Source: Fodinibius sp051746985 (GTDB taxonomy: Bacteria; Bacteroidota; Rhodothermia; Balneolales; Balneolaceae). Taken from it: a stretch of 64,000 bases of DNA. The stretch is from contig JBNJFP010000008.1 in NCBI GenBank assembly GCA_051746985.1, forward strand, positions 40,239 to 104,238. Reading direction: 5' to 3'. This document shows, piece by piece, positions 54,914-62,690 of the stretch (positions are counted from its first letter, which is position 1; every line of letters begins with the position of its first letter). Both the position numbers and the translations under genes were made by a program. The notes under the pieces are model-generated. The model had not been told where the DNA came from, made no database searches, and saw only the letters and a program-made list of their open reading frames with translations.

Positions 54914-55663
54914 ATGACTGAGCCTGAAATAATATTAAATGCCAATAATCTCACTCGCAAGTTTGGGGATTTTACGGCCGTCGATCATATCTCATTTGAG
55001 GTAGGCCGGGGTGAGATTTTTGGATTCTTGGGAGCCAATGGTGCTGGAAAAACGACGGCCATGCGTATGCTGACAGGGTTATTGGCTCCGACGGAAGGGA
55101 ATGCAAGAGTGGCCGGTTTTGACGTGGAAAAAGAGGCGGAGCAGGTTAAAAAGCAGATCGGGTATATGAGTCAGAAGTTCTCTTTGTATGAGGATTTGAC
55201 GGTGCGTGAAAATATTCGTCTGTATGGCGGTATTTACGGGCTATCTGATAAAGAAATCAGCCAAAAGTCGAAGCAGCTGATCGGGTTGCTGGGTATGGAA
55301 GAGCTAAAGAATAAGCTGATAGGTTCATTGCCGCTGGGATGGAAGCAGAAGCTGGCTTTTTCCGTGGCATTAATTCACGACCCCCAGATCGTTTTTCTGG
55401 ATGAGCCCACTGGTGGCGTTGATCCGATAACGCGCCGACAGTTTTGGGAGCAGATCTACAAAGTGGCCGATGAGGGTACAACAGTGTTTGTGACCACTCA
55501 TTACATGGATGAGGCCGAGTACTGCGATAGGGTTTCCATCATGGTAGACGGACGCATTGACGCTTTAGATACGCCGGCCGGACTGAAGCAACAGTTTGAG
55601 GCAGAAGATATTGAAGAAGTTTTTATAACCCTCGCAAGAGGCGCTAAAAGAGCGGAGGGTTAA
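54914..55663 (+). CDS. ABC transporter ATPase (YbhF C-terminal half-like)
   Basis: A 249-residue ATPase. Walker A GFLGANGAGKTTAMRMLTGL, signature-region LPLGWKQKLAFSVALIHDPQ (LPLGW in place of the standard LSGGQ), Walker B IVFLDEPTGGVDPITRR, and a normal H-loop VFVTTHYMDEAEYCD. So the signature motif is degenerate here while the H-loop is degenerate in the partner, and the two subunits should pair into one heterodimer with a single full site set. The first permease gene starts 1 base after its stop. Confidence 0.88.
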   Translation: MTEPEIILNANNLTRKFGDFTAVDHISFEVGRGEIFGFLGANGAGKTTAMRMLTGLLAPTEGNARVAGFDVEKEAEQVKKQIGYMSQKFSLYEDLTVRENIRLYGGIYGLSDKEISQKSKQLIGLLGMEELKNKLIGSLPLGWKQKLAFSVALIHDPQIVFLDEPTGGVDPITRRQFWEQIYKVADEGTTVFVTTHYMDEAEYCDRVSIMVDGRIDALDTPAGLKQQFEAEDIEEVFITLARGAKRAEG

Positions 55664-55664
55664 G

Positions 55665-56774
55665 ATGGATGCTTTTAAAGGTTTTGTCATAAAAGAATTC
55701 AAGCAGATTTACCGCGATAAGCGGACGCTGCTGGTGCTGTTTGGGATGCCCATCATCCAGATGCTCCTTTTTGGCTTTGCCATCCGAAACGAAGTGGAAA
55801 ATGCCAAGGTGGCAATATTGGATTATTCGCATGATGAGATTACTCGTCAGATCACAAGTAAAATTGACGCCTCCAATTATTTTTCGGTGGAAGGTTCAAT
55901 CCAAAGATATAATGAGATTGATGAGCTTTTCCAGCAGGGAGAAATTGATGAAGTAATCACTTTTGAATCTGATTTTGCCCGTAAGCTGCAGCGCGGGGAG
56001 CAACCGGCAGTAAATATCATTACCGATGCTTCAAATCCCAATTTGGCACAGCTCATCCAGCAATATTCTACTTCTATAATCGTGGATTGGCAACAACGCA
56101 GAAACGATCCGTCCGATCAGCAAAATGGTGGAGTAGTTGCAAATGCGAATATGCTGTTTAATCCGCAGCTGGAAAGCGTAAACCTCTTTGTGCCGGGACT
56201 AATTGCCGTAATACTGATGCTCATATCAGCTTTAATGACCTCCATATCAATTACCCGTGAAAAGGAGATGGGCAATATGGAGATCTTGCTCGTTTCGCCA
56301 CTGAAACCGTCACAAATTATTATCGGCAAGGTGCTGCCTTATTTAGTATTGGCTTTTGTTAATGTGTTGACAGTTTTGGCACTGGCCGAATGGGTGTTTG
56401 GCGTTCCTTTTCGTGGCTCGTACGGACTTTTCATGGCAGAATCTCTTCTTTTCATTTTTACCGCATTAGCACTCGGCGTATTTATTTCAACCAAAACCAA
56501 CGACCAGCAAACAGCCATGATGGTGGCACTGGCGGGACTGTTACTGCCTACCGTACTTTTATCAGGATTTATTTTCCCAATTTCCAGTATGCCGTGGCCG
56601 CTACAGTGGATCAGTAATTTGATTCCGGCCCGCTGGTTTTTAGTGATTGTCCGCAGCATCATGCTTAAAGATTCGACTCTGCTATTGCTGTGGAAAGAAA
56701 CACTGATATTGCTTGTGATGACGCTCGGATTTATCGCATTGAGCGTGAAGAATTTTAAGGTGAGGCTGCAATGA
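55665..56774 (+). CDS. ABC-2 type permease (YbhS-like)
   Basis: A 369-residue inner-membrane permease. One N-terminal membrane segment (LLVLFGMPIIQMLLFGFAIR) is followed by a periplasmic domain of about 150 residues, then five clustered membrane segments from about residue 180, with ALMTSISITREKEMGNMEIL and VSPLKPSQIIIGKVLPYLVL in between (the ABC-2 signature region). It starts 1 base after the ATPase stop and overlaps the next permease by 4 bases. It forms one half of the exporter channel. Confidence 0.9.
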   Translation: MDAFKGFVIKEFKQIYRDKRTLLVLFGMPIIQMLLFGFAIRNEVENAKVAILDYSHDEITRQITSKIDASNYFSVEGSIQRYNEIDELFQQGEIDEVITFESDFARKLQRGEQPAVNIITDASNPNLAQLIQQYSTSIIVDWQQRRNDPSDQQNGGVVANANMLFNPQLESVNLFVPGLIAVILMLISALMTSISITREKEMGNMEILLVSPLKPSQIIIGKVLPYLVLAFVNVLTVLALAEWVFGVPFRGSYGLFMAESLLFIFTALALGVFISTKTNDQQTAMMVALAGLLLPTVLLSGFIFPISSMPWPLQWISNLIPARWFLVIVRSIMLKDSTLLLLWKETLILLVMTLGFIALSVKNFKVRLQ

Positions 56775-57889
56775 GAACAATAAAATTTCTCTTACAAAAA
56801 GAGTTCCTGCAGATATTTCGGAACAAGGGCATGTTGCCGATTATCTTCCTGTTGCCGGTCGTACAGCTGGTTATCCTATCCTTTGCCGCAACCTATGAAC
56901 TTCGAGAAGTCAATGTTCATCTTGTTGATTTTGATCAGTCTGAAGCCTCAAGTGAGCTAGTCCAGAAATTCCAGGCATCCGGTTATTTTAAACTGCAAAG
57001 CCGTTCGTTTGATGTGGACGACGGGATTGAAAAAATGCGCAGTAATGAGGTCCGATTGGCGTTGGTGATTCCACAAGACTTCGAACAGCATTTGGAATTG
57101 GGTCAGCCAACTTCGGTACAGTTGAATATTGATGCTGTGGACGGTACAACAGCAGGACTTATCCAGGGATATGGGCGATCTATTATCCAGGATTTTAGCA
57201 GCAGAATTCGGCCGGAAATCCAAAACGTTGAACTTACCAACCGGCAAGGAATTGAAGTTATTCCCGCCAGTTGGTACAATCCCAACCTCGATTATATCCA
57301 ATATATGGTACCCGGCATTTTAGTGGTGCTGGTTTCAATGATTGGGATGTTTTTATCGGGGATGAATATTGTGCGCGAACGCGAAATTGGCACTATCGAA
57401 CAGCTTAACGTCACGCCTATCAAACGCTACCAGTTTATTACCGGTAAATTACTTCCCTTTTGGATTATCGCACTTTTTGAGCTGGCTATTGGGTTACTCA
57501 TCGCCCGTTACGGTTTTGGGATTCCTTTCGTGGGGAGTGTATGGCTGCTGTTTGGGATTGCCGGCATATTTATGTTGGTGGTACAGGGACTTGGACTATT
57601 TATATCCACGGTTACCAATACCCAACAGCAAGCCATGTTTATCGCTTGGTTTCTGATGGTGGTGTTTATCCTGATGGGCGGGTTGTTTACCCCAATAGAA
57701 AGCATGCCGGTTTGGGCGCAAGAGTTAACGTTATTCAATCCGATAGCTCACTTTATAGAAATTATGCGCATGGTACTGCTTAAAGGAGCCGGTTGGGCTG
57801 AAGTGCAACACCTTGTAGGATTTCTAACCGTGATGGCAGTAACCATTCTCCCTGCTTCCATTTTTAGATATCAAAAATCAACCTCGTAA
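56771..57889 (+). CDS. ABC-2 type permease (YbhR-like)
   Basis: A 372-residue paralogue of the preceding permease with the same topology: first segment LPIIFLLPVVQLVILSFAAT, a periplasmic domain of about 150 residues, and five C-terminal segments from about 178 (GILVVLVSMIGMFLSGMNIV then REREIGTIEQLNVTPIKRYQ). The start overlaps the other permease's stop (ATGA). Together they make a heterodimeric pore for drugs or other hydrophobic substrates. It is the last gene of the operon. Confidence 0.9.
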   Translation: MRTIKFLLQKEFLQIFRNKGMLPIIFLLPVVQLVILSFAATYELREVNVHLVDFDQSEASSELVQKFQASGYFKLQSRSFDVDDGIEKMRSNEVRLALVIPQDFEQHLELGQPTSVQLNIDAVDGTTAGLIQGYGRSIIQDFSSRIRPEIQNVELTNRQGIEVIPASWYNPNLDYIQYMVPGILVVLVSMIGMFLSGMNIVREREIGTIEQLNVTPIKRYQFITGKLLPFWIIALFELAIGLLIARYGFGIPFVGSVWLLFGIAGIFMLVVQGLGLFISTVTNTQQQAMFIAWFLMVVFILMGGLFTPIESMPVWAQELTLFNPIAHFIEIMRMVLLKGAGWAEVQHLVGFLTVMAVTILPASIFRYQKSTS

Positions 57890-57995
57890 CGTTTTAGAAT
57901 ATCAAAATTCTGTAGGTTGGGATGAAAATTCCTCTTTTATTAGCGCTATAAATCCAATATTCTTAGGTTCATTTTAAAATACGACATGAAAGAAA

Positions 57996-59147
57996 ATGTC
58001 TGATAAATTAGATCCCATACGAAAACAACTCGACCAAACCGATAAAAAAATCATTGATGCGCTGGCCAAGCGCCAAGGTTTGGTACAGAAAATTTCCGAA
58101 TTAAAAATTGATGACGATACCCAAATTCGGGATATCGATCGGGAAGAGGAACTCCTTTCAAAAATAACAAAACTTGCTCGCGAAGCGGGGCTCGACCGCT
58201 ACTTTGCTGAACAACTGTTCAAGGATATTATCCATCATTCGGTCCGCTTCCAGACCCATTCGCTGGTTGACTACCAGAATGAACAAAAAAGCGCCGATAC
58301 GGTTCGGGTAGCCTATCAGGGGACAGACGGAGCATTTAGTCACCAGGCGGCCTTTCGCCATTTCGAGGAGCGCTATTCACAAGTAGATTGCTTTGGCTAT
58401 GATACGTTTCGCAAGGCCGCCGAGGCGGTAAAAGCCCAAAAAGTGGATTATGCTATACTCCCTATTGAAAATACGACGGCCGGATCTATTCGGGAGACGT
58501 ATGATCTTCTGCGGGAGGATGATTTGCATATTGTCGGAGAAGAAGCGATCCGTATTATTCACTGTTTGCTGGCTTTGGAGGATATCCCAATAGATCGCAT
58601 TCGACGCATTATGTCGCATCCGCAGGCCATTGCACAGTGCAGCAACTTTTTAGCGACGCTCCACGATTGCAGGGTTGAATCCTATATCGATACAGCGATG
58701 TCTGCCAAGAAAGTATTAGAGGACGGAGATTTATCACAGGCTGCCATTGCCGGAAGTTATGCGGCGGAAATCTATGGACTCAAAATCCTGAAGCGTGATC
58801 TGGCGAACCAGTCTGAAAACTTTACTCGTTTTGTGGTGGTCGGTCCGCAGCCTTTGGAAGTGGATACGCAAATTCCCTGCAAAACTTCTTTACTGATGGT
58901 GACCTCGCACGAGCAGGGCGCTTTGGTGGGATGCCTGAATGTTATTGCCGAGCACGGAATTGATATGACCAAGCTCGAATCACGTCCCAAGCCTAACGAA
59001 CCCTGGAAATACCAGTTTTATCTGGATATCGAAGGTAATATTGCCAATCCCGAAGTTAAGGTAGCGCTCCAGGAATTGGAACAAGAAGCCAGTTCGCTGA
59101 AGGTGCTCGGATGCTACCCCGCCCAAGTGGGGAATGGGGATGAATAA
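57996..59147 (+). CDS. pheA: Chorismate mutase / prephenate dehydratase
   Basis: A 383-residue bifunctional enzyme for phenylalanine synthesis. The AroQ-type chorismate mutase is at residues about 1-85 (IRKQLDQTDKKIIDALAKRQ). The dehydratase domain begins VRVAYQGTDGAFSHQAAFRH and has LPIENTTAGSIRETYDLL and the catalytic ENFTRFVVVG (TRF). A C-terminal ACT domain has the ESRP motif (TKLESRPKPNEPWKY) for allosteric feedback by phenylalanine. Length and domain order are complete. It has no leader peptide that I can see. Confidence 0.95.
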   Translation: MSDKLDPIRKQLDQTDKKIIDALAKRQGLVQKISELKIDDDTQIRDIDREEELLSKITKLAREAGLDRYFAEQLFKDIIHHSVRFQTHSLVDYQNEQKSADTVRVAYQGTDGAFSHQAAFRHFEERYSQVDCFGYDTFRKAAEAVKAQKVDYAILPIENTTAGSIRETYDLLREDDLHIVGEEAIRIIHCLLALEDIPIDRIRRIMSHPQAIAQCSNFLATLHDCRVESYIDTAMSAKKVLEDGDLSQAAIAGSYAAEIYGLKILKRDLANQSENFTRFVVVGPQPLEVDTQIPCKTSLLMVTSHEQGALVGCLNVIAEHGIDMTKLESRPKPNEPWKYQFYLDIEGNIANPEVKVALQELEQEASSLKVLGCYPAQVGNGDE

Positions 59148-59161
59148 GTGGCTTCAAGGAT

Positions 59162-59226
59162 TGTTAAACCGTGAAACGAGCAATTAAAAGTCCCTCTTAG
59201 AAAAGAGGGATCCAGGGAGATTGATC
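59162..59226. repeat. Dispersed repeat, copy A
   Basis: The copy reads from TGTTAAACCGTGAAACGAGC to CCAGGGAGATTGATC, with an internal perfect hairpin TCCCTCTT (59191-59198) / AAGAGGGA (59203-59210). It matches copy D in the order AAACCGT, CCCTCTT, GAAAAG, GGGAT, AGGG and ATTG. There is no T-run behind the hairpin, so it is a weak terminator at best, though it could end pheA transcription. Confidence 0.65.
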
Positions 59227-59506
59227 AGGTGGGCTAATACATTCGATTCTTATTCCGTACCTCCGGTGTGGCATGGAATATATTTTGCACCAGAGGTAGG
59301 GGCCAAAGTGAAAGATAGGGCTACATGAAGCACGCTGCCCATTTTTTGTCAGCAAAAAATAGGCCACAGTAAAGACGGGGCGCGGCAAAAAAACTGCTGG
59401 GGGAATCGTAGATGTTGTTCTCTTTATAATTGTAAGAAATCCCTTTAGTCTAAAGTATCTGTTGCTTTTCCAACTATTTTTCCGCGATTCGCCCCAGATC
59501 TCCAAA

Positions 59507-59552
59507 TTGTTAAAACCGTGAAGCGAGTATGTTGTCGTTCTCCCTTTAAGGG
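59507..59552. repeat. Dispersed repeat, copy B
   Basis: AATTGTTAAAACCGTGAAGC and the following GAG repeat the left part of copy A (TTGTTAAACCGTGAAACGAG) with few changes. After a divergent stretch, TCCCTTTAAGGGTT forms a short hairpin where copies A and D have their longer stem. Confidence 0.6.
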
Positions 59553-59681
59553 TTACCGACGTAGCGAAGTGACGCCGTAGGCGGGAGGAATGTTTTTCTA
59601 TAGCTTAGCTGTACAATGGATAGGAGAGAAAATAGATGTAGTGTCCCTTTTACCTTGATGCAAAAGGGACTAAAAGATCAA

Positions 59682-59821
59682 GACTTTGGATTCTGAACCC
59701 ACTGCGCTCGGCGGATTGGATAATTCTGATGGTCCTTGACGTTTTGAGATACATTTATGGTATAATACCGGTACAGAATTATCCTTTTCATCCGCTTTTG
59801 CTTCATTCAGAATCCAAGGTC
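59682..59821. repeat. Inverted pair bounding a 140-base segment
   Basis: TTGGATTCTGAA (59686-59697) and TTCAGAATCCAA (59806-59817) are perfect 12-base inverted arms. Allowing one mismatch they extend to 16 bases (59682-59697 and 59806-59821). The right arm is also the start of dispersed repeat copy C, so the left arm is an inverted fragment of the same family. The enclosed 108 bases are AT-rich and non-coding. Confidence 0.7.
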
Positions 59822-59862
59822 GATTACAAAATCCTGAAGCAGATAAGAAAAAGTTCTCTTTA
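59807..59862. repeat. Dispersed repeat, copy C
   Basis: It starts with TCAGAATCCAAGGTCG (59807-59822), identical over 16 bases to the start of copy D at 62394. It then follows copy D through AAAA, AAG, AAGAAAAA and TTC-CT with scattered substitutions. The right end with the CCCTCTT hairpin is eroded. Confidence 0.7.
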
Positions 59863-59940
59863 CTTCACAGATAATGTAGATGTTTAGATTTCTAAACCCC
59901 GATGTGTCAGGACATAGCAAGTTTAGGATGACATATAAAG

Positions 59941-60387
59941 CTATTGACTTCGCCAATCCTGGTAGAATTGAATAAGATTTGATACGGAATAGATCAGTAA
60001 AAAGGAAGCGATTAAATAAGCAATCGAGCCCGGATACATTACGATAAGCAATGCAATAATTAGTGTGATGACTCCAAGTATGGCAAACTGAAATCCAAAA
60101 AGAAGAATAAATCCGAACAGTCCTAAAAAGGCTGCAAAAGTAACGGGAATAAGTTCGGGAAAGATAAAGATTACAATTCCCGCGACGATGGGAATAGCGG
60201 ATAAGGTCGGGGAAATACGGAATGCGATAAACAGTATGCCCAAGGCTACGAGGTATCCGCCGGCAATCAGATACAAAAAGTTGGGATAAATGAGCGTGAG
60301 GCAGCCGGTAGCTAACGCCAGTAGGGCGTTGAGAATTTGTCGCTCTCGTGTTTTGTACTCAACCTGTATCCGGTATTGTTCTAACAT
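59941..60387 (-). CDS. DUF308/HdeD-like membrane protein
   Basis: A 148-residue protein with about five or six hydrophobic segments in two-helix repeats. Examples are ILNALLALATGCLTLIYPNF, then LYLIAGGYLVALGILFIAF, and FAILGVITLIIALLIVMYPG, typical of the short-repeat HdeD/DUF308 family. Members are membrane proteins of largely unknown function; HdeD aids acid resistance in E. coli at high cell density. It lies 127 bases downstream of the ExoD-like gene on the same strand. Confidence 0.75.
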   Translation of the reverse strand: MLEQYRIQVEYKTRERQILNALLALATGCLTLIYPNFLYLIAGGYLVALGILFIAFRISPTLSAIPIVAGIVIFIFPELIPVTFAAFLGLFGFILLFGFQFAILGVITLIIALLIVMYPGSIAYLIASFLLIYSVSNLIQFYQDWRSQ

Positions 60388-60514
60388 GACATAATAATTA
60401 TGTGGAAATTGAACAGTAAATAGGTGAAGCCGTTATTGATGATATAGTAATTTGCAATCTATCGCAATATGCGAAAGGGTTTGTACAGGTTTTAATCAAT
60501 AAATAGGATATTGA

Positions 60515-61105
60515 TTATACAAAGTGATAAAATGCTAACCCGATCGTAAGGGCGGTAAATGTAAATGCGACGACGGAGAGAAGTCCATCGCGGGTGAGTA
60601 GCGAAAGTCCAAATGAGGTAAGAACGATACCTGCAAGGTTTGCAGAAAAAGGAATAAACTCCATTACGGGCATAATCGAGGCGATACCGAGACAGATAAT
60701 GGCAATCAGATATATGCTGGCCCCTCTGGTCAGGAACGTGAGGCGTGGTTTTAAATACTGATCAATAAATTGGGCTGGCGAATGCAGTTTTTGTATGGCT
60801 TTGTGAAGTTTCTTGCTTTGTACTGATCGGTTGAGTAGGAATTGGGGAAACCATAATTGTTTGCGATTGATCAGCAGTTGGGCGGCGGTTAGAAAAACCA
60901 CAATTCCCATCAGTGTAGGGACGCCGGGAATATCCCCAATGAGAGGAATAATGGTGATTACCCCGGCAAGAAGTAACAAAGAGCCGAATGATTTACGTCC
61001 GGCTATCTCTATGATAAGCTCGAGAGAAACGGTTTCGGTTTCCTGAGTGGCTGAGCGGATGCGCTCAAGAAACTGTTTCAAGCTGGCCGGTTTTTGATCA
61101 TTCAT
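60515..61105 (-). CDS. ExoD-family membrane protein
   Basis: A 196-residue membrane protein. A soluble N-terminal helix region (SLKQFLERIRSATQETETVS) leads to FGSLLLLAGVITIIPLIGDI and PGVPTLMGIVVFLTAAQLLI, which is the ExoD pattern (proline-rich loop with GxPT). RKQLWFPQFLLNRSV and two or three further membrane segments follow. ExoD is linked to exopolysaccharide synthesis and alkaline tolerance in rhizobia, but its molecular role is not established. It lies 49 bases downstream of the CNNM-like gene on the same strand. Confidence 0.85.
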   Translation of the reverse strand: MNDQKPASLKQFLERIRSATQETETVSLELIIEIAGRKSFGSLLLLAGVITIIPLIGDIPGVPTLMGIVVFLTAAQLLINRKQLWFPQFLLNRSVQSKKLHKAIQKLHSPAQFIDQYLKPRLTFLTRGASIYLIAIICLGIASIMPVMEFIPFSANLAGIVLTSFGLSLLTRDGLLSVVAFTFTALTIGLAFYHFV

Positions 61106-61154
61106 GGCAATTGCGAAAAGTTAATAATAGGATTAGGCAGTTAGGGATGATGGA

Positions 61155-62210
61155 TTAATTTTCTATCAAATCCAGCGGATCTTCGGCACTGCCTACAATT
61201 GTTTCAATGGCATCAGTGAGAGTCACAAGTCCTACAATTTGATTATTTTCTCCTTCCACCAATGCTAATTCATGGTGTTCTTGCTGAAAATGATCAATTA
61301 ATTTGCTGACCGGCAGATCTTGCGATACGATCATTTTAGGCCAATCAAAATCGTCAAGCTCTTTATCCCCAGCCATTAACTCTTTTATATTGGCTGTAAT
61401 TTGAGGTGTGTACAGAATGCCTTTGAAGTCATCTATTGTTTTACCGACAAGTGGATAGCGGGCGTGCATGTGGTTGCGGATAATATCGAGATTTTCCGGG
61501 AACGAATGCTTGGTACTTAAACTGATAATTTCATCACGCGGGACCATAATTTCTTTTACTGGTATGTTATCAATATCGAGGGTATTAATGATTTCTGTGC
61601 GCCGTTCGCTTGAGATTTCTTCAGCCTTCAAAAGGTCAACCATTTCAGACCGTATATCGCTGGAAGTTGATGTAGATTCTTCCTTAATCCAGCTGCGTTC
61701 CATTTCAATCCCAAAAAGCCTTAACGTGGCTTTTGTTACGCGGTCACCAAAAATTAAGATGGGATAAATAGCGTAGGTCCACCAGTAAAGCGGAGATGCA
61801 CTGTACCGGGCTACTGTTTTTGCCCTTTCCACTCCCAGGTATGTCGGTGCCTGTTCGCCCCAGATAGTATGAACGAGATTGATGATGCTGACAGACAATA
61901 TGATAGAAATCGTATGTGAGGAAAAAGGCCCGATGGTTGCTGCAGGCATAAGAAGTTCAATTAATTGGGTGACGGCGGGTTCGGCAATTACGCCCAGCAA
62001 AATACTGGTGGTTGTAATCCCGATTTGGCACGAGGTGAGATAAATTTCCAGCGTTTTCGTCATCTCCCAGGCACGTTCAAGCCCTTTGCTGTTGCCGAGC
62101 TCCTCACGATCATATTGCCTAAGCCGGGTGAGCGCGAACTCTGCAGCTACATAAAAGGCATTCAAAAGAAGCAGAATGACCCCACCTGACAAGCGCAAAA
62201 ATAGTTCCAT
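61155..62210 (-). CDS. CNNM-like protein without CorC domain
   Basis: A 351-residue paralogue of the CNNM/CorC protein at 47547-48821. The DUF21 domain (LLLLNAFYVAAEFALTRLRQ at the start, EIYLTSCQIGITTTSILLGV) fills about residues 1-190. Two CBS domains follow (VKEIMVPRDEIISLSTKHSF and ELALVEGENNQIVGLVTLTD). The protein ends at AIETIVGSAEDPLDLIEN, directly after the second CBS motif, so the usual C-terminal CorC/HlyC domain of about 80 residues is missing. The stop is clean, so it appears natural and not a frameshift. It probably acts in magnesium or other cation handling. Confidence 0.85.
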   Translation of the reverse strand: MELFLRLSGGVILLLLNAFYVAAEFALTRLRQYDREELGNSKGLERAWEMTKTLEIYLTSCQIGITTTSILLGVIAEPAVTQLIELLMPAATIGPFSSHTISIILSVSIINLVHTIWGEQAPTYLGVERAKTVARYSASPLYWWTYAIYPILIFGDRVTKATLRLFGIEMERSWIKEESTSTSSDIRSEMVDLLKAEEISSERRTEIINTLDIDNIPVKEIMVPRDEIISLSTKHSFPENLDIIRNHMHARYPLVGKTIDDFKGILYTPQITANIKELMAGDKELDDFDWPKMIVSQDLPVSKLIDHFQQEHHELALVEGENNQIVGLVTLTDAIETIVGSAEDPLDLIEN

Positions 62211-62690
62211 GCTGATAGTATTTTGAGTTTACCAGCTTCCGAGTTATTGCTATAACAACAATGTGTATATAATATTACGTATCCTGCAGTTGAAATGTGC
62301 TTAGTGTCATGGTAAATCACTTTTCTGGAATCTCGTTCCATGGTCTGTTCCATATAGTTTTAACGTAGGTGAGCTCTGCTGGTTATGTATAGCTCAGAAT
62401 CCAAGGTCGGTTTTAAAACCGTAAAGTAGGCAAGAAAAAATTCCCTCTTGGAGAAAAGGGATTTAGGGGAATTGAATAAACGTTTATACTTCTCTCAATT
62501 AATCAATCCTTTTGTTCTTCCGCCAGTGGGCGGACAAGCTCTTCTCCAAGGAGGAACTCATTTGATAAATTACTTGACCCAAAGTCCCTTTTGATTCTGC
62601 ATTAAAGTAACCGCACTTTTCCCTTTTCAAAAATGCCATTTCTTTAGTATTTAATGCAACAGCATCAAATCGAGAGTAACAAAGGATCGT
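62211..62690. other. Gene-free spacer with repeats before the restriction gene
   Basis: This 480-base spacer separates the CNNM-like gene (minus) from the restriction enzyme gene (plus). It contains dispersed-repeat copy D and a hairpin TCCGCC/GGCGGA at 62519-62534. AAGTCCCTTTTGATTCTGCA at 62583-62602 partly repeats the hairpin segment at 59643-59670. A short minus-strand frame at 62162-62353 is not convincing. The promoter of the restriction gene should be at about 62600-62680. Confidence 0.7.
62394..62476. repeat. Dispersed repeat, copy D (most complete)
   Basis: The copy runs from TCAGAATCCAAGGTCG through GGTTTTAAAACCGTAAAG to CCCTCTTGGAGAAAAGGGAT and ends AGGGGAATTGAAT. It joins the left end seen in copy C with the right end seen in copies A and B, so it defines the full unit of about 83 bases. 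It has two potential hairpins: GGTTTTAAAACC and CCCTCTT/AAAAGGG. Confidence 0.75.

Larger units (their letters stand above)
59148..59940. other. Gene-free spacer with degenerate repeats after pheA
   Basis: A 793-base spacer between pheA and the convergent DUF308 gene holds no convincing coding sequence. It carries three partial copies of a dispersed repeat (reported separately), an 8-bp hairpin ATTTTTTG/CAAAAAAT at 59341-59360, a 9-bp hairpin GTCCCTTTT/AAAAGGGAC at 59643-59670 and an inverted pair at 59682-59821. A 102-codon minus-strand frame at 59197-59505 crosses repeat copies and is not called. The segment at 59922-59936 (TAGGATGACATATAA) also resembles the REP-like unit at 53847. Confidence 0.75.

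Noticed and set aside
59197..59505. 102-codon minus-strand frame after pheA
   Set aside because: It runs across repeat copies A and B and their hairpins and shows no protein-like pattern. Degenerate repeats give a better explanation.
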